From: Desulfopila sp. IMCC35008
Lineage (GTDB): Bacteria; Desulfobacterota; Desulfobulbia; Desulfobulbales; Desulfocapsaceae
Assembly: GCF_010646885.2 (NCBI RefSeq)
Contig: NZ_CP050700.1
Span: forward strand, 594,001-658,000
Length of the DNA: 64,000 bases
Direction of reading: 5' to 3'
In this document: one piece after another, positions 33,466 through 43,346 of the stretch
Layout of the letters: the number at the start of each line of letters is the position of its first letter
How positions within the stretch are numbered: position 1 is the stretch's first letter
The notes under the pieces: model-generated
Told to the model about the DNA's origin: nothing
Seen by the model: the letters and a program-made list of their open reading frames with translations, nothing else
Database searches by the model: none
Position numbers and translations under genes: made by a program

Positions 33466-35361
33466 ATGCTCCGCTTTATCTCTATCCTGTTCGGCCTGCT
33501 TTTTGGCGGTGTTTTTGCCGGTGCCGGTATTTTTGTTTCCATGCAAACCTCCGTGCCCATGTTCAGGAATTATCAGGAGGCGAAAGAGTGGCCTCCCGTG
33601 TCTGCCCGTCTGCTCTCTGTATCAGGGAATAATTCCTCAACCAAGGCCAGTTATCAATACCGTTACAACGGTGGAACCTACCAGAACGACCGGGTGTATA
33701 TCGCCGGGTTCAATGACAATATTGGCAGCTACCATAGTGAACTGCAGGCGAAACTGAATCGCATGTATAGAGCAGGGAGGCCTGTCAATGTGTACGTAAA
33801 TCCTCAAAATCCTGCAGATTCTATTCTCGATAAGTCGATGCGATGGGGCATGTTTACACTGACGGTCGTGTTCTGTTCTGTCTTTATCATTATCGGCCTG
33901 CTGGTGATGGTTTCCTCTCTCTTTGCCAAACCCAAAAGACGCCAGAAGGTCTTGCCAAACCTGCTCAGGTTGAGAAAAGAGTGGAAAGCAGGACCAGAGA
34001 GCAGGGAGTCCTTTGTCAGCTTCCTCGAGAAACGGCGCAGCCAGCTGCTTTTAGATGGCGAGGAAGATCCTGATCCCTCTGCCCATTCTGAAAGCGGGCT
34101 GAAGCAGGACTGGCAGGGACGTAAAGGATGGGAGCGGGACGCAATCCGTTCTGATGCCCAAAAGGGTGCGATAGGCATATGGCTTTTCGCTCTCCTCTGG
34201 AACGGGATCAGCTATACTGTTGCTCTCATGCTGCTGGCTGACTGGAGGCAGCAGGAGTGGGGTGCTCTTGTGGTGCTTATCTTCCCGTTGGCCGGACTGT
34301 TGTTACTGTATCACGCTGTCAAACGCAGCCTTGAGTTGAGGCGGTTTGGAGTTGTTGTTTATGAGATGGATCCCTATCCGGGTGCTATCGGAGGTCATGT
34401 CGGCGGCAGGTTAAAAATTATGAACCTGCGTGAGCTGAGTGCAAAATATACCGTACTGCTTGAATGTGTTTACACCTATGTGTCCGGCAGTGGGAAGAAT
34501 AGATCGCGGAAAGAGAGGATTGAGTGGGCTGAAAAAGGGCAGCCCAAGGCGGCCATGACCGCAAACGGAATGTCTCTTGATTTTGTTTTTACTGTTCCTG
34601 AAAACCTGCCCGAAGCTGAGACCGAACAATCGGGTAACTACCATTTCTGGAGATTGACGGTAAAGGGCGAGCTGCCCGGCATCGATCTGAACCGGTCCTA
34701 TAATATTCCTGTCTTTGCAACTGGTGAGTTGTGCAGGAGTGCGTACCGGGATATCAGCCGCCAGGTGGTAGAAGCAAAGAAAAGGGAGAGCGAGGTCTCA
34801 AAAGCGGCTATTGAAAGAGGTCATTTTGATGAGACAGCCCTTGCCCGATCCATGCGTATAAAAAGAGAAGGCAGGGGATTACTCCTCATTTTTCCCATGT
34901 TCCGCAATAAAATACTCACCCTGATTGCTCTCGTCTTTGGTGGTGGTTTCGGGTTTGCCACAATTTCGATCATTAGTGGTTTTTCCGGTTCGGGGCTCTT
35001 TTCTATTTTCGCCTATCTGTTCGTTATTCCTTTTGCCATCGTTGCCTTTTTGGGCACGGTGATTGGTATCTATATGCCTCTTAATAACCTGCGCGTACGT
35101 ATTGAAAATAGACAAGTTACGGTACTGCGGCGGTTATTCTTTATCCCCATTTTCTACAAGAAGGTAGAGAAAGGAGAGGTTGCTTCGCTCACCACCAAAC
35201 GCATGGGTTCTACTGGCCAGGGAGTCAACAAAATCGAGCATTTCAAGATCCATGCTCACCTCAAGGACGGGGCTACAATAACCGTAGCCGAGAGTGTTGA
35301 CGGGGCCGATCTTGCCGAACAGTTTGCGGGGTATCTGAAAAAAGCCATCAGGAACTGCTGA
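33466..35361 (+). CDS. Large DUF3592-domain membrane protein
   Basis: 631 residues, ATG preceded by GAGGGAA. A first membrane segment (about 3-25), a DUF3592 domain (about 30-125: WPPVSARLLSV, SYQYRYNGGTYQNDRVY, RPVNVYVNPQNPADSIL) and a second segment (about 130-152) form the family core. Two more segments follow near 240-285, then a large beta-rich soluble region (about 300-430), and then two segments near 475-525 with a final soluble domain. The function is unknown. It stands alone, with relics upstream and a 370-bp gap downstream. Confidence 0.7.
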   Translation: MLRFISILFGLLFGGVFAGAGIFVSMQTSVPMFRNYQEAKEWPPVSARLLSVSGNNSSTKASYQYRYNGGTYQNDRVYIAGFNDNIGSYHSELQAKLNRMYRAGRPVNVYVNPQNPADSILDKSMRWGMFTLTVVFCSVFIIIGLLVMVSSLFAKPKRRQKVLPNLLRLRKEWKAGPESRESFVSFLEKRRSQLLLDGEEDPDPSAHSESGLKQDWQGRKGWERDAIRSDAQKGAIGIWLFALLWNGISYTVALMLLADWRQQEWGALVVLIFPLAGLLLLYHAVKRSLELRRFGVVVYEMDPYPGAIGGHVGGRLKIMNLRELSAKYTVLLECVYTYVSGSGKNRSRKERIEWAEKGQPKAAMTANGMSLDFVFTVPENLPEAETEQSGNYHFWRLTVKGELPGIDLNRSYNIPVFATGELCRSAYRDISRQVVEAKKRESEVSKAAIERGHFDETALARSMRIKREGRGLLLIFPMFRNKILTLIALVFGGGFGFATISIISGFSGSGLFSIFAYLFVIPFAIVAFLGTVIGIYMPLNNLRVRIENRQVTVLRRLFFIPIFYKKVEKGEVASLTTKRMGSTGQGVNKIEHFKIHAHLKDGATITVAESVDGADLAEQFAGYLKKAIRNC

Positions 35362-35729
35362 ATTTGAACTCTGATACAGCATGAGCAGGACTGGGGTGTG
35401 AAAATGATAAGATTTCTTGTTAAGGCTGGATTTTTGTTTGCATCCGTATTATTTTATTATAGTGAATGGATGAGTAACTAATCTCAATAGACACATATTA
35501 TTTATGTCAACACTCGTCGTTATAACCACCAATCGTGAAACATACCGGTGTTTGTTTAATTGCCGTATGTTGTATCACTGACCTTCTGTCGTTTTCTGAG
35601 GGCCGTTTTGCGCCCATTGTATATTATTTTCCCCAGGTAGTAGTGTGTTGACCCTTTGTGATTGTAGAGGGTTGAAAAAATATAATAATTTCGTACTGCT
35701 TCAGGCAGGAAACGATAGTGAGGGTGATA
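35362..35729. other. Upstream region of the glycyl radical enzyme operon
   Basis: About 370 bp without a gene. It is AT-rich near 35440-35540 and 35660-35700. It should hold the hypD-type promoter; I see no clear operator or riboswitch. Confidence 0.4.
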
Positions 35730-38192
35730 ATGTTTGAGCAAGTTACCACAGCGTGTACAACTCCCGAGAGAAGTCCGGCAAGCGAAGGCAATTTTTACAC
35801 CGGTCAATCCGGTGGGGTAGGTCCGGGTATGAACCCGCGTATCCAGCGACTTCGGAAACAGAGTGTGGAGACCGTGCCGACAATTTCAATTGAGCGCGCC
35901 TTGCACGAGACCGAGTTTTATAAGGAGAATTACGGCAAGTATTCAGTTCCCGTGCTGCGGGCCCTGACTTTTCTGGACCACTGTCAACGCAAAACACTGT
36001 ACCTCGGTGATGATGAGCTCATCGTTGGTGAACGGGGCCCGAAACCGAAGGCTATCCCCACCTTCCCTGAACTGACCTGTCACAGTGTCGAGGACCTGCA
36101 TGTCCTGAATACCAGGGAGATGCAGCCATACCTTACCAGTCAGGAAGATATTGACACTTATGCTCGGGAAGTAATCCCTTACTGGCAGGGTAAGACCCAG
36201 CGTGAACGTATCTTCTCCCATGTACCCGATGAGTGGCGCGCTGCTTACGAGGCCGGAATGTTTACGGAGTTTATGGAACAGCGTGCCCCTGGCCATACAG
36301 CTCTTGATGGCAAGATTTATAAATACGGCATGCTCGATTTAAAACGAGTGATCGAAGATAATATCGCCGCCCTCGATTACCTGAACGACCCGGAAGCAAC
36401 TGACAAGGCGGAACAGTGGAAGGCCATGGCCATCTCCTGTGATGCGGTCATCGTTTTTGCTGAGCGACATGCGGAGCTCGCAGAACAGATGGCGGAGAAG
36501 GAGAGTGATCCCCGGCGAGTGGCTGAATTGAAGAAGATTGCCGAGGTCTGCCGTCATGTCCCGGCCCACAAGCCGAGGAATGTGTGGGAAGCCATCCAGA
36601 TGTACTGGTTTGTCCACCTTGGAACTATTACTGAGTTAAATGGTTGGGATGCCATGAATCCCGGTCACTTCGACCAGCACCTCACCCCGTTTTTCGAAAA
36701 AGAGATGGCCGAGGGAACCCTGACGAGGGAAGAGGCGAAGGAACTCCTCTGTTGTTTCTGGGTGAAAGTAAACAATCATCCTGCACCGCCCAAGGTAGGT
36801 ATTACAGCTCGTGAGAGTGGTACCTATAACGACTTTACCAATATCAATATCGGTGGCGTGAAGCGGGACGGTTCAGACGGGACCAGTGAGGTCTCTTATA
36901 TCATGCTGGAGATCATTGAGGAGTTGCACATCCTGCAGCCGGGAACTTCGGTTCACATAAGCAAGGTGACTCCGGACAATTTTCTCCACGCTGCTACCAA
37001 GGTTATCCGCCAGGGGCACGGCTATCCTTCAGTCTTCAACCCTGATATTTACATCAAGGAGATGGTGCGCCAGGGGAAATCGCTTGAGGACGCCCGGGAG
37101 GGAGGTTGCAGTGGTTGCATCGAGGTGGGAGCTTTCGGCAAGGAAGCTTATCTGTTGACTGGTTATCTGAATGTACCGAAGATATTTGAGGTGATGCTCA
37201 ATAACGGTGTTGATCCGTTAACGGGCAAGAGATGCGGCATTGAGACCGGTGATCCACGAAGTTTTACGACATTCGAGCAACTGTACGAGGCCTTTCTGAA
37301 GCAGGTTCGTTTTGTGGTCGACCAGAAGATGCGGGTAAGCAACTATATCGACCGCATGTTTGCTAAATATGCACCGGCCCCGTTTCTGTCTGTGGTTATC
37401 GATGATTGCATCAGCAAAGGTCGGGATTATTATGATGGCGGTCCCCGTTACAATACCAGTTATATCCAATGCACCGGCCTTGCTACTGTTACAGACAGCC
37501 TGGCCGCGATCAAGAAGCATGTGCTTGAGGATAAGCGTTTCACCATGGGAGATCTGCTGGATGCAGTTGCCGACAACTTTGAGGGGCAGGAGTTCATGCG
37601 CCAGACTATCATGAACAGGACGCCGTTTTTCGGGAATGATGACGAGTATGCAGATGAGATCGCTGTGCGTGTCTACGATGATCTGGTGGATACCATTGAT
37701 GGAAATCCCAATATCAAGGAAGGTGGAAAATATCATCTCAACATGCTGTCGACGACCTGCCATATTTACTTCGGCAAGGTGCTGGGGGCGACCCCTAATG
37801 GCCGTTTGGCGGGGAAGTCGATCTCTGACGGCACATCGCCTTCTCATGGCGCGGACACCAACGGTCCATCAGCTGTTATCAAGTCGCTCAGCAAGATCGA
37901 TCAGGTTAAGTCCGGCGGCACATTGCTGAACCAGCGTTTCCTGCCCAGTCTCCTGAAGCGCGATGAGGATATCCGGAAACTGGGGCAGCTGGTGCGGTCC
38001 TATTTCACATTAGGTGGGCATCATATCCAGTTTAATATCGTTGACACCGCGACCCTGCTTGCGGCCCAGGACTGCCCGGACGATTACAAGGATCTGCTGG
38101 TACGTATGGCCGGTTACAGCGATTATTTTAACGATATGAATAACGACCTGCAGCAGGAGGTTATTGAAAGGACTGAGAATGAGTCTTTCTAG
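35730..38192 (+). CDS. hypD: Glycyl radical enzyme, trans-4-hydroxyproline dehydratase type
   Basis: 820 residues from the ATG at 35730, which has AGGGTG upstream. The radical loop near the C-terminus reads RMAGYS with the glycyl-radical Gly at residue 795. The active-site loop is GCSGCIEVGAFGKEAY, with Cys463, Glu465 and Tyr479. The C-x-E and the Cys-to-Tyr spacing of 16 match the hydroxyproline dehydratase HypD as I remember it, and the GAFGKEAYxLTGY stretch is typical of that branch rather than of choline, glycerol or isethionate enzymes. The expected reaction is dehydration of trans-4-hydroxy-L-proline to pyrroline-5-carboxylate. A D-hydroxyproline enzyme (HplG type) is an alternative. 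No proC is beside it. The activase gene overlaps its end. Confidence 0.8.
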   Translation: MFEQVTTACTTPERSPASEGNFYTGQSGGVGPGMNPRIQRLRKQSVETVPTISIERALHETEFYKENYGKYSVPVLRALTFLDHCQRKTLYLGDDELIVGERGPKPKAIPTFPELTCHSVEDLHVLNTREMQPYLTSQEDIDTYAREVIPYWQGKTQRERIFSHVPDEWRAAYEAGMFTEFMEQRAPGHTALDGKIYKYGMLDLKRVIEDNIAALDYLNDPEATDKAEQWKAMAISCDAVIVFAERHAELAEQMAEKESDPRRVAELKKIAEVCRHVPAHKPRNVWEAIQMYWFVHLGTITELNGWDAMNPGHFDQHLTPFFEKEMAEGTLTREEAKELLCCFWVKVNNHPAPPKVGITARESGTYNDFTNINIGGVKRDGSDGTSEVSYIMLEIIEELHILQPGTSVHISKVTPDNFLHAATKVIRQGHGYPSVFNPDIYIKEMVRQGKSLEDAREGGCSGCIEVGAFGKEAYLLTGYLNVPKIFEVMLNNGVDPLTGKRCGIETGDPRSFTTFEQLYEAFLKQVRFVVDQKMRVSNYIDRMFAKYAPAPFLSVVIDDCISKGRDYYDGGPRYNTSYIQCTGLATVTDSLAAIKKHVLEDKRFTMGDLLDAVADNFEGQEFMRQTIMNRTPFFGNDDEYADEIAVRVYDDLVDTIDGNPNIKEGGKYHLNMLSTTCHIYFGKVLGATPNGRLAGKSISDGTSPSHGADTNGPSAVIKSLSKIDQVKSGGTLLNQRFLPSLLKRDEDIRKLGQLVRSYFTLGGHHIQFNIVDTATLLAAQDCPDDYKDLLVRMAGYSDYFNDMNNDLQQEVIERTENESF

Positions 38193-39135
38193 TTCTTTCG
38201 TGAATGCTGGCAAGGCACCTGCACAAAAGCAAACAGGTCTCATTTTTGATGTAAAGAAATACGCAATCAACGACGGTCCCGGTATTCGGGTAACCATATT
38301 TTTCAAAGGGTGTCCGTTACATTGTGCCTGGTGCCATAACCCGGAATCGATTTCCGGCAAGGTTCAGAAAATGTACAACCCTGAGAAGTGCATTGGTTGC
38401 AAAAGCTGTATTGAGGCCTGCCCTGAGGATGCCTGTGAGCTAACGCCCGCAGGCATCGTGACAAATATGGACCGTTGTACTGGCTGTGGAAAGTGTGCGG
38501 ACGTCTGTCCTACCAAGGCGACCGAGATGTCAGGCCGTAGACTTACCCTTGATGAGGCGGTGGAGATTGTCGAAAAAGAGCGGGTCTTTTTCGAAGAGTC
38601 TAGTGGCGGGGTAACTTTTTCCGGCGGGGAGCCGCTGCTGCAGCATGAATTCCTTATTGCCTTGCTCGATGAGTTAGGCCGAAGGGGGATTCATCGTGCG
38701 GTCGATACAACTGGCTTTTGCACACCCGATATTCTGCTTGAGGTGGCAAAGCGAACGGACCTTTTCCTCTACGATGTGAAGATGATTGATTCAGACCGTC
38801 ATAAACAATGGACGGGTGTCGCCAATGAGGTGATTAAGGAAAACCTGCAGCGGCTTGCCGCAACCGGCGCTGATATCAATATCAGGATTCCGTTGGTAAA
38901 GGGTGTTAATGACGATAATGAGAACATCCGGCAGACGGTTGCCTTTGTAGCCGCCTTATCTGGGGACGGCAAAAAAGTGAACTTGCTGCCGTACCACAAT
39001 ATTGCCGCCAATAAGTATCGGCGGTTGGGCGAAATATACGATCCTGGAGCTATGGGGGAACCGGATGACGATGACATTGCCCGCGTCGTCGCAATATTTG
39101 ACGATGCGGGTATCAAGACGGTTATAGGTGGCTGA
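38179..39135 (+). CDS. hypE: Glycyl radical enzyme activase (radical SAM)
   Basis: 318 residues from the ATG at 38179, which has AAAGGA upstream and overlaps hypD by 14 bp. The radical SAM site is in GCPLHCAWCHNPES (C-x3-C-x2-C). Two ferredoxin-type clusters follow (CIGCKSCIEACPEDAC and CTGCGKCADVCPTKA, about residues 66-108), then TFSGGEPLLQ, the SAM-binding GGE motif. It should abstract the hydrogen from Gly795 of the neighbouring enzyme to form the glycyl radical. It works only without oxygen, consistent with an anaerobe. Its end converges with copA, only 7 bp away. Confidence 0.88.
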   Translation: MSLSSSFVNAGKAPAQKQTGLIFDVKKYAINDGPGIRVTIFFKGCPLHCAWCHNPESISGKVQKMYNPEKCIGCKSCIEACPEDACELTPAGIVTNMDRCTGCGKCADVCPTKATEMSGRRLTLDEAVEIVEKERVFFEESSGGVTFSGGEPLLQHEFLIALLDELGRRGIHRAVDTTGFCTPDILLEVAKRTDLFLYDVKMIDSDRHKQWTGVANEVIKENLQRLAATGADINIRIPLVKGVNDDNENIRQTVAFVAALSGDGKKVNLLPYHNIAANKYRRLGEIYDPGAMGEPDDDDIARVVAIFDDAGIKTVIGG

Positions 39136-39142
39136 AACGGAG

Positions 39143-41659
39143 TTATTTTCCGGAAAACAGCCGCAGTCGCAAGGCATTGCTTACCACTGTCACGGAGCTG
39201 AGCGCCATGGCGCCTCCGGCTAACATCGGGTTCAGTTGAGGTCCCCCGAAGATGTAGAGAATCCCGGCGGCAACCGGAATTCCGGTCACGTTAAAGGCAA
39301 AAGCCCAGAACAGGTTCTGACGTATATTCTTCATTACTGCTCTGGATAGGCTCAGTGCCTGGTGCACACCGGCCAGATTTCCTTTCATCAGAACGATATC
39401 ACCAGATTCAACAGCAATATCGACACCTGTACCCATGGCCATTCCCACGTCGGCAATGGCCATGGCCGGGGCGTCGTTAATGCCGTCTCCCACCATGGCC
39501 ACTTTTCTCCCATGCTGTTGCAGGGCGGTAATCTTTTCTGCTTTTTGATCCGGTAGTACTCCGGCGATTACTTCGCTGATACCTGCTTCGGAAGCAATTG
39601 CTGCTGCCGTGGTCGGGTTGTCTCCGGTCAGCATGACGACTTGGTGTCCGAGGTTTTGCAGCCTGGTGATTATCTCCCTGCTTTCATTTTTTAAGGTATC
39701 TGCTATGCCAAGCAGGGCGGTCGGTCGCTGGTCAACCGATACATAGAGTACTGTTTTCCCTGCTTGTGACAGCGCCTCTACCTGGCTGTCAAAACCGGCA
39801 AAGATAATGTCGTGTTCCTTGAGAAGTTCATAATTGCCAAGGATAATTTCCTTATCATTGACCCTGGCTCGAATGCCGCGGCCACCAATTGCCTCAAAGT
39901 CCAACGGCTGGGTCACCGTCAGATTCCTGTCCCTTGCTGCTTCAATCAGAGCTTCGGCCAGTGGGTGTTGTGAGGATAGTTCGGCAGAAGCCACCAGTTG
40001 CAATACCTCCTCTTCCCTGAGATGGTCATCAACAACTACGAGGTCGATGAGCCGTGGTTTCCCTTCGGTCAGGGTCCCGGTTTTGTCAAATACTACTGTG
40101 TCGATCTTCTCCGCCATTTCCAGGGCTGTACCGTTTTTTATCAATACTCCGAGCTGAGCGCCCCGGCCCATCCCGACCATGAGTGAAGTCGGGGTGGCAA
40201 GACCCATGGCACACGGACAGGCGATGACCAGTACGGCGATAAAGAACCTGAGCGCCATGGTAAACTCTACCTGGCCGATAAAGTACCAGGCAAGTCCGGT
40301 GAGAAGGGCAAAAGCCATCACCGCCGGGACGAAATAAAGACTGATTCTGTCGGCCAGTCCGGCGATGGGTGCTTTTGACCCTTGTGCTTCCTGTACCAAT
40401 CGAATTATGCCGGCCAGTACGCTATCCTCACCGGTATCGGTGCAGCGCATTTTAAGGACCCCGTTGGTGTTGACGGTTCCTCCGATAACCCGGTCTCCAG
40501 GCCCCTTGGTGACCGGAATTGCTTCGCCGGTAAGCATCGATTCGTCGAGGCTGCTCTCCCCCTCTTCAATTGTACCGTCCGCCGGCACACGTTCTCCGGG
40601 CTTGATGAGAAGCAGGTCGTTTTGCTCTATCTCTTCGGCGGCTATAGTGCGCTGTTCCCCGTTTTCAAGCAGCGTAGCCTCCTCTGGAGCCAGTTCGAGC
40701 AGTTGGGTGATTGCGTCTGAAGTGTGTACCTTGGCTCTGTTTTCCATGTATTTGCCGACAGAGACCAGGGCAATGAGGATACCGGCTGACTCAAAATAGA
40801 GATCCATCGCCTTGGCCATGGGGGAGATACCCATGAATATCTCAACCAGGTTCCAGAGTGAGTAGATAAAGGCCGCACCGGTTCCCACCGCAATAAGTGA
40901 GTCCATGTTAGGGACCCGCCGCAGGAGGGCCGGGATCCCGATCAGGTAAAAGTTCCTGCCCAGCCAGATAATCGGCAGCACGAGCAGTAACTGAACCAGG
41001 CCGAAACCGGCCGGTGAATTTTCGGGGTTGAGAAATGCGGGCAGCGGCAGGCCCATCATGTGTCCCATGGATATATAGAACAGGGGCACCGCAAGAAAAA
41101 GCATGCGCAGCAGGTTAGTTTTCATCTGCTGAAGACGTTGCAAGGTCTCTTCCTTTTTTCGAAGGTAATCGTCTGCCTTGTTGCTGACACGACTGGCAGA
41201 GAAACCAAGTCGTGCAATTGCGTCTTTAATGGCACGGATGCTGCCGCCACTTTTATCGATTTCGAATTGGCCTTTTTCGGCAGGCAGGTTGACTTCAGCC
41301 TTAATGACACCCGGCAGGCCTGAAACCACCTTTTCAATCCGGGTAGAGCAGGCGGCGCAGTGCATGCCTGAAATGGAAAAGGTAAGCAGGGTCGATTCAT
41401 TTATGGGCAGATCGGCCAGGGTGAAGCCAAGACCGTGAACCTTTTCCTGAATCTGCTCATAGGGGGTGACCGCTTCATCCCAGTGTAAATCGAGACTTTC
41501 CGCGGCAAGGTTAACCGTTGCAGAATTAACTCCTTCAATGTTCGAGACCACTTTCTCAATCCGGGTAGAGCAGGCGGCGCAGTGCATGCCGTCTACATCA
41601 ACCTGGGCGTGTCTGGTGTTATGGTTTTCGGCTCCCACGTCTAACTCCCTACCTCTCAA
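39143..41659 (-). CDS. copA: Copper-exporting P1B-type ATPase
   Basis: 838 residues. Two N-terminal heavy-metal domains each carry [15 protein letters not shown] (Cys pairs near 27/30 and 101/104). Eight membrane helices are inferred. The intramembrane CPC (residues 481-483, [12 protein letters not shown]), the phosphorylated Asp in [10 protein letters not shown] (about 525) and GDGINDAPA place it among Cu(I) exporters. It pumps cytoplasmic copper outward at the cost of ATP. A copper chaperone is encoded divergently 75 bp away, so the spacer probably holds a shared copper-responsive promoter. Confidence 0.9.
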   Translation of the reverse strand: MRGRELDVGAENHNTRHAQVDVDGMHCAACSTRIEKVVSNIEGVNSATVNLAAESLDLHWDEAVTPYEQIQEKVHGLGFTLADLPINESTLLTFSISGMHCAACSTRIEKVVSGLPGVIKAEVNLPAEKGQFEIDKSGGSIRAIKDAIARLGFSASRVSNKADDYLRKKEETLQRLQQMKTNLLRMLFLAVPLFYISMGHMMGLPLPAFLNPENSPAGFGLVQLLLVLPIIWLGRNFYLIGIPALLRRVPNMDSLIAVGTGAAFIYSLWNLVEIFMGISPMAKAMDLYFESAGILIALVSVGKYMENRAKVHTSDAITQLLELAPEEATLLENGEQRTIAAEEIEQNDLLLIKPGERVPADGTIEEGESSLDESMLTGEAIPVTKGPGDRVIGGTVNTNGVLKMRCTDTGEDSVLAGIIRLVQEAQGSKAPIAGLADRISLYFVPAVMAFALLTGLAWYFIGQVEFTMALRFFIAVLVIACPCAMGLATPTSLMVGMGRGAQLGVLIKNGTALEMAEKIDTVVFDKTGTLTEGKPRLIDLVVVDDHLREEEVLQLVASAELSSQHPLAEALIEAARDRNLTVTQPLDFEAIGGRGIRARVNDKEIILGNYELLKEHDIIFAGFDSQVEALSQAGKTVLYVSVDQRPTALLGIADTLKNESREIITRLQNLGHQVVMLTGDNPTTAAAIASEAGISEVIAGVLPDQKAEKITALQQHGRKVAMVGDGINDAPAMAIADVGMAMGTGVDIAVESGDIVLMKGNLAGVHQALSLSRAVMKNIRQNLFWAFAFNVTGIPVAAGILYIFGGPQLNPMLAGGAMALSSVTVVSNALRLRLFSGK

Positions 41660-41733
41660 GGCTTGATTTCAATTACAAGGGGAACTACAGTATTTCTTAA
41701 ACTTTGAATCTAATCACCAACAAGGAGAGAACA

Positions 41734-41931
41734 ATGGGTTCTGTAAAAATAAAAGGTATGAGTTGCCAGCATTGTGTCGGTTCTGTAAAGGATGCCCTGG
41801 AGAAAGTTGAAGGGATCGAAAATGTAGTAGTCGATTTGGATAGTGGTGTAGCAAAATTTGATGGAATTACTGCCCCGGAGAATCTTGAGAGTGCCATAAC
41901 CGCCATTGGTTTTGAAGTTGTCACGGAGTAG
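41734..41931 (+). CDS. copZ: Copper chaperone (CopZ-like, single HMA domain)
   Basis: 65 residues from the ATG at 41734, with AAGGAGAG just upstream. A ferredoxin-like HMA domain spans the protein, with the metal-binding MSCQHC motif (Cys pair near residues 10 and 13) and the typical ALEKVEGIENVVVDLDSG. It carries Cu(I) in the cytoplasm to the CopA pump encoded divergently. It is followed 3 bp later by a small gene of unknown role, probably co-transcribed. Confidence 0.85.
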   Translation: MGSVKIKGMSCQHCVGSVKDALEKVEGIENVVVDLDSGVAKFDGITAPENLESAITAIGFEVVTE

Positions 41932-41934
41932 ATC

Positions 41935-42189
41935 ATGGACGATATGAGATGGATGACCATACATTTCAATGATGGCTCCGAGATGCGTTTCGACTTCATC
42001 ATCCAGGATCTGGACCTGGTTTCATTAGGTAAGGCAATAGAGAAGGCTGTGGAGAGTAATAAACTGGTGCTGGAAGTTGAAGGGGTTATGTATCTTTTCC
42101 CCTATGAGAACATCAAATACGTCCGGGTGTCTCCAAGCCCGGAGATGCTTCCCGAGATAGCCGTGAAGGGTGTCCGGCTTGCCGACTAA
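41935..42189 (+). CDS. Small protein of unknown function next to copZ
   Basis: 84 residues, mostly beta with two helices (MTIHFNDGSEMRFDF, DLVSLGKAIEKAVESNKLVLEVEGVMYLFPYENIKYV). No Cys or His pair, so it is not itself a metal chaperone. The fold could be a small ligand-binding or structural domain, but I do not recognise a family. The start is 3 bp after the copZ stop, which points to one transcript. Confidence 0.6.
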   Translation: MDDMRWMTIHFNDGSEMRFDFIIQDLDLVSLGKAIEKAVESNKLVLEVEGVMYLFPYENIKYVRVSPSPEMLPEIAVKGVRLAD

Positions 42190-42228
42190 CCGCCTGGTGT
42201 CAAATTGTTGTGATGCCTTATTCGTACA

Positions 42229-42477
42229 ATGATTATAACGATAGATACTACGACGCGAATCGATACCGATACTGATTTTGGCCCTGCAGAAAGACATGTC
42301 CTGCAGAAACTGTTTGGCTGGAAGTCCATGGTCGATTCAGTAGCAGGGTTTCAGGAAAAGACGGCGCTGGCCCTTCGAGACGGATGGAATAATAGTGGGC
42401 CGGTTGCCCGCAGCCCGAAGCTTGATCTTGTTATCAGGAAGCTGGAAGAAGAAGTCCGCAGCAGGTTGAAAACGTAA
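42229..42477 (+). CDS. Small protein of unknown function
   Basis: 82 residues, ATG at 42229 without a strong Shine-Dalgarno. It has an acidic N-terminus (TIDTTTRIDTDTDFGPAE) and a helical, basic C-terminus (LDLVIRKLEEEVRSRLKT). There is no hydrophobic segment or known motif. It lies 39 bp after the previous small gene and 25 bp before the PHP phosphatase gene, in line with one operon. Confidence 0.5.
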   Translation: MIITIDTTTRIDTDTDFGPAERHVLQKLFGWKSMVDSVAGFQEKTALALRDGWNNSGPVARSPKLDLVIRKLEEEVRSRLKT

Positions 42478-42502
42478 AATACAGCCGAAGGGAATTGAAT
42501 GT

Positions 42503-43255
42503 ATGGAAATTGAGGTCGATAGTCATACCCACACAGTCGCCAGCGGTCATGCCTATTCCACATTGGCGGAAAATGTACAGGTAGCTGCTGAGCGCGGGCT
42601 TAAGCTATTGGCAATAACCGATCACGGGCCGGCAATGCCAGGCGCGCCGTTTATCTGGTTCTTTATGAACATGAAGATACTGCCTCGTATTATGAACGGG
42701 GTAGGGCTCTTGCGTGGGGTGGAAGCCAATATCACCAGTTGGGAAGGCGATCTTGATATTGATGAAGATCTTTACCAGGTGATGGATATCGTCCTGGTTA
42801 GCTTGCATGAACCGGTAGTTACGCCAACAGACATCACCACCCATACCGATAGTGTTGTAAAAGCTATGGCTTCAGGCAGGATGGATGTTTTTGCCCATGG
42901 CGGTAACCCAGCATTTCCCATCAATGCCGACCAGGTGGCAAAGGCGGCCGTAGAGTATAATGTGCTGATTGAGATTAATAATTCCTCTTTTACAACTTCA
43001 CGTCAGGGGAGTGAAAAAAATTGTGCTGCCCTGGCTGAGGCGGTGGCGCTTCATGGGGGGTATCTGACATTCGGCAGTGATGCTCACCTGGCTGATAAAG
43101 TTGGCGGGTTTGATGATTGTCGTGCATTTATCGAGACGATAGGTTTCCCTCGGGAACGAATAATGAGTTGTAATGGGAAAGGATTTATCGATTTTCTCAA
43201 ATCAAGGCGAAACAACGCCGACCTGACCGGGTTTGATCCGCTTTTTGCAGGCTGA
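42503..43255 (+). CDS. PHP-domain phosphatase (YcdX-like)
   Basis: 250 residues, the usual length of YcdX. PHP metal-binding motifs are in order: DSHTHT (about 6-11), AITDHGP (about 37), GVEANI (about 73), HG (about 132) and FGSDAHL (about 192). Such enzymes use three metal ions (often zinc) to hydrolyse phosphoesters; the natural substrate of YcdX is not settled. It follows two small genes of unknown role on the same strand with short gaps. Confidence 0.82.
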   Translation: MEIEVDSHTHTVASGHAYSTLAENVQVAAERGLKLLAITDHGPAMPGAPFIWFFMNMKILPRIMNGVGLLRGVEANITSWEGDLDIDEDLYQVMDIVLVSLHEPVVTPTDITTHTDSVVKAMASGRMDVFAHGGNPAFPINADQVAKAAVEYNVLIEINNSSFTTSRQGSEKNCAALAEAVALHGGYLTFGSDAHLADKVGGFDDCRAFIETIGFPRERIMSCNGKGFIDFLKSRRNNADLTGFDPLFAG

Positions 43256-43346
43256 AGTGTTATGACCCAATACCTGGGCATTACTTTTTCTTGTTGTGAG
43301 GGTGGAGGTTCTGCTGCCAGCAGCTCTAATTGGCGAGAAAAAGTCT

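Noticed and set aside
35730-38192. Isethionate sulfite-lyase or choline trimethylamine-lyase
   Set aside because: Plausible for a sulfate reducer, but the active-site loop GCIEVGAFGKEAY and Tyr position fit the hydroxyproline dehydratase branch, and there are no isethionate or microcompartment genes nearby.
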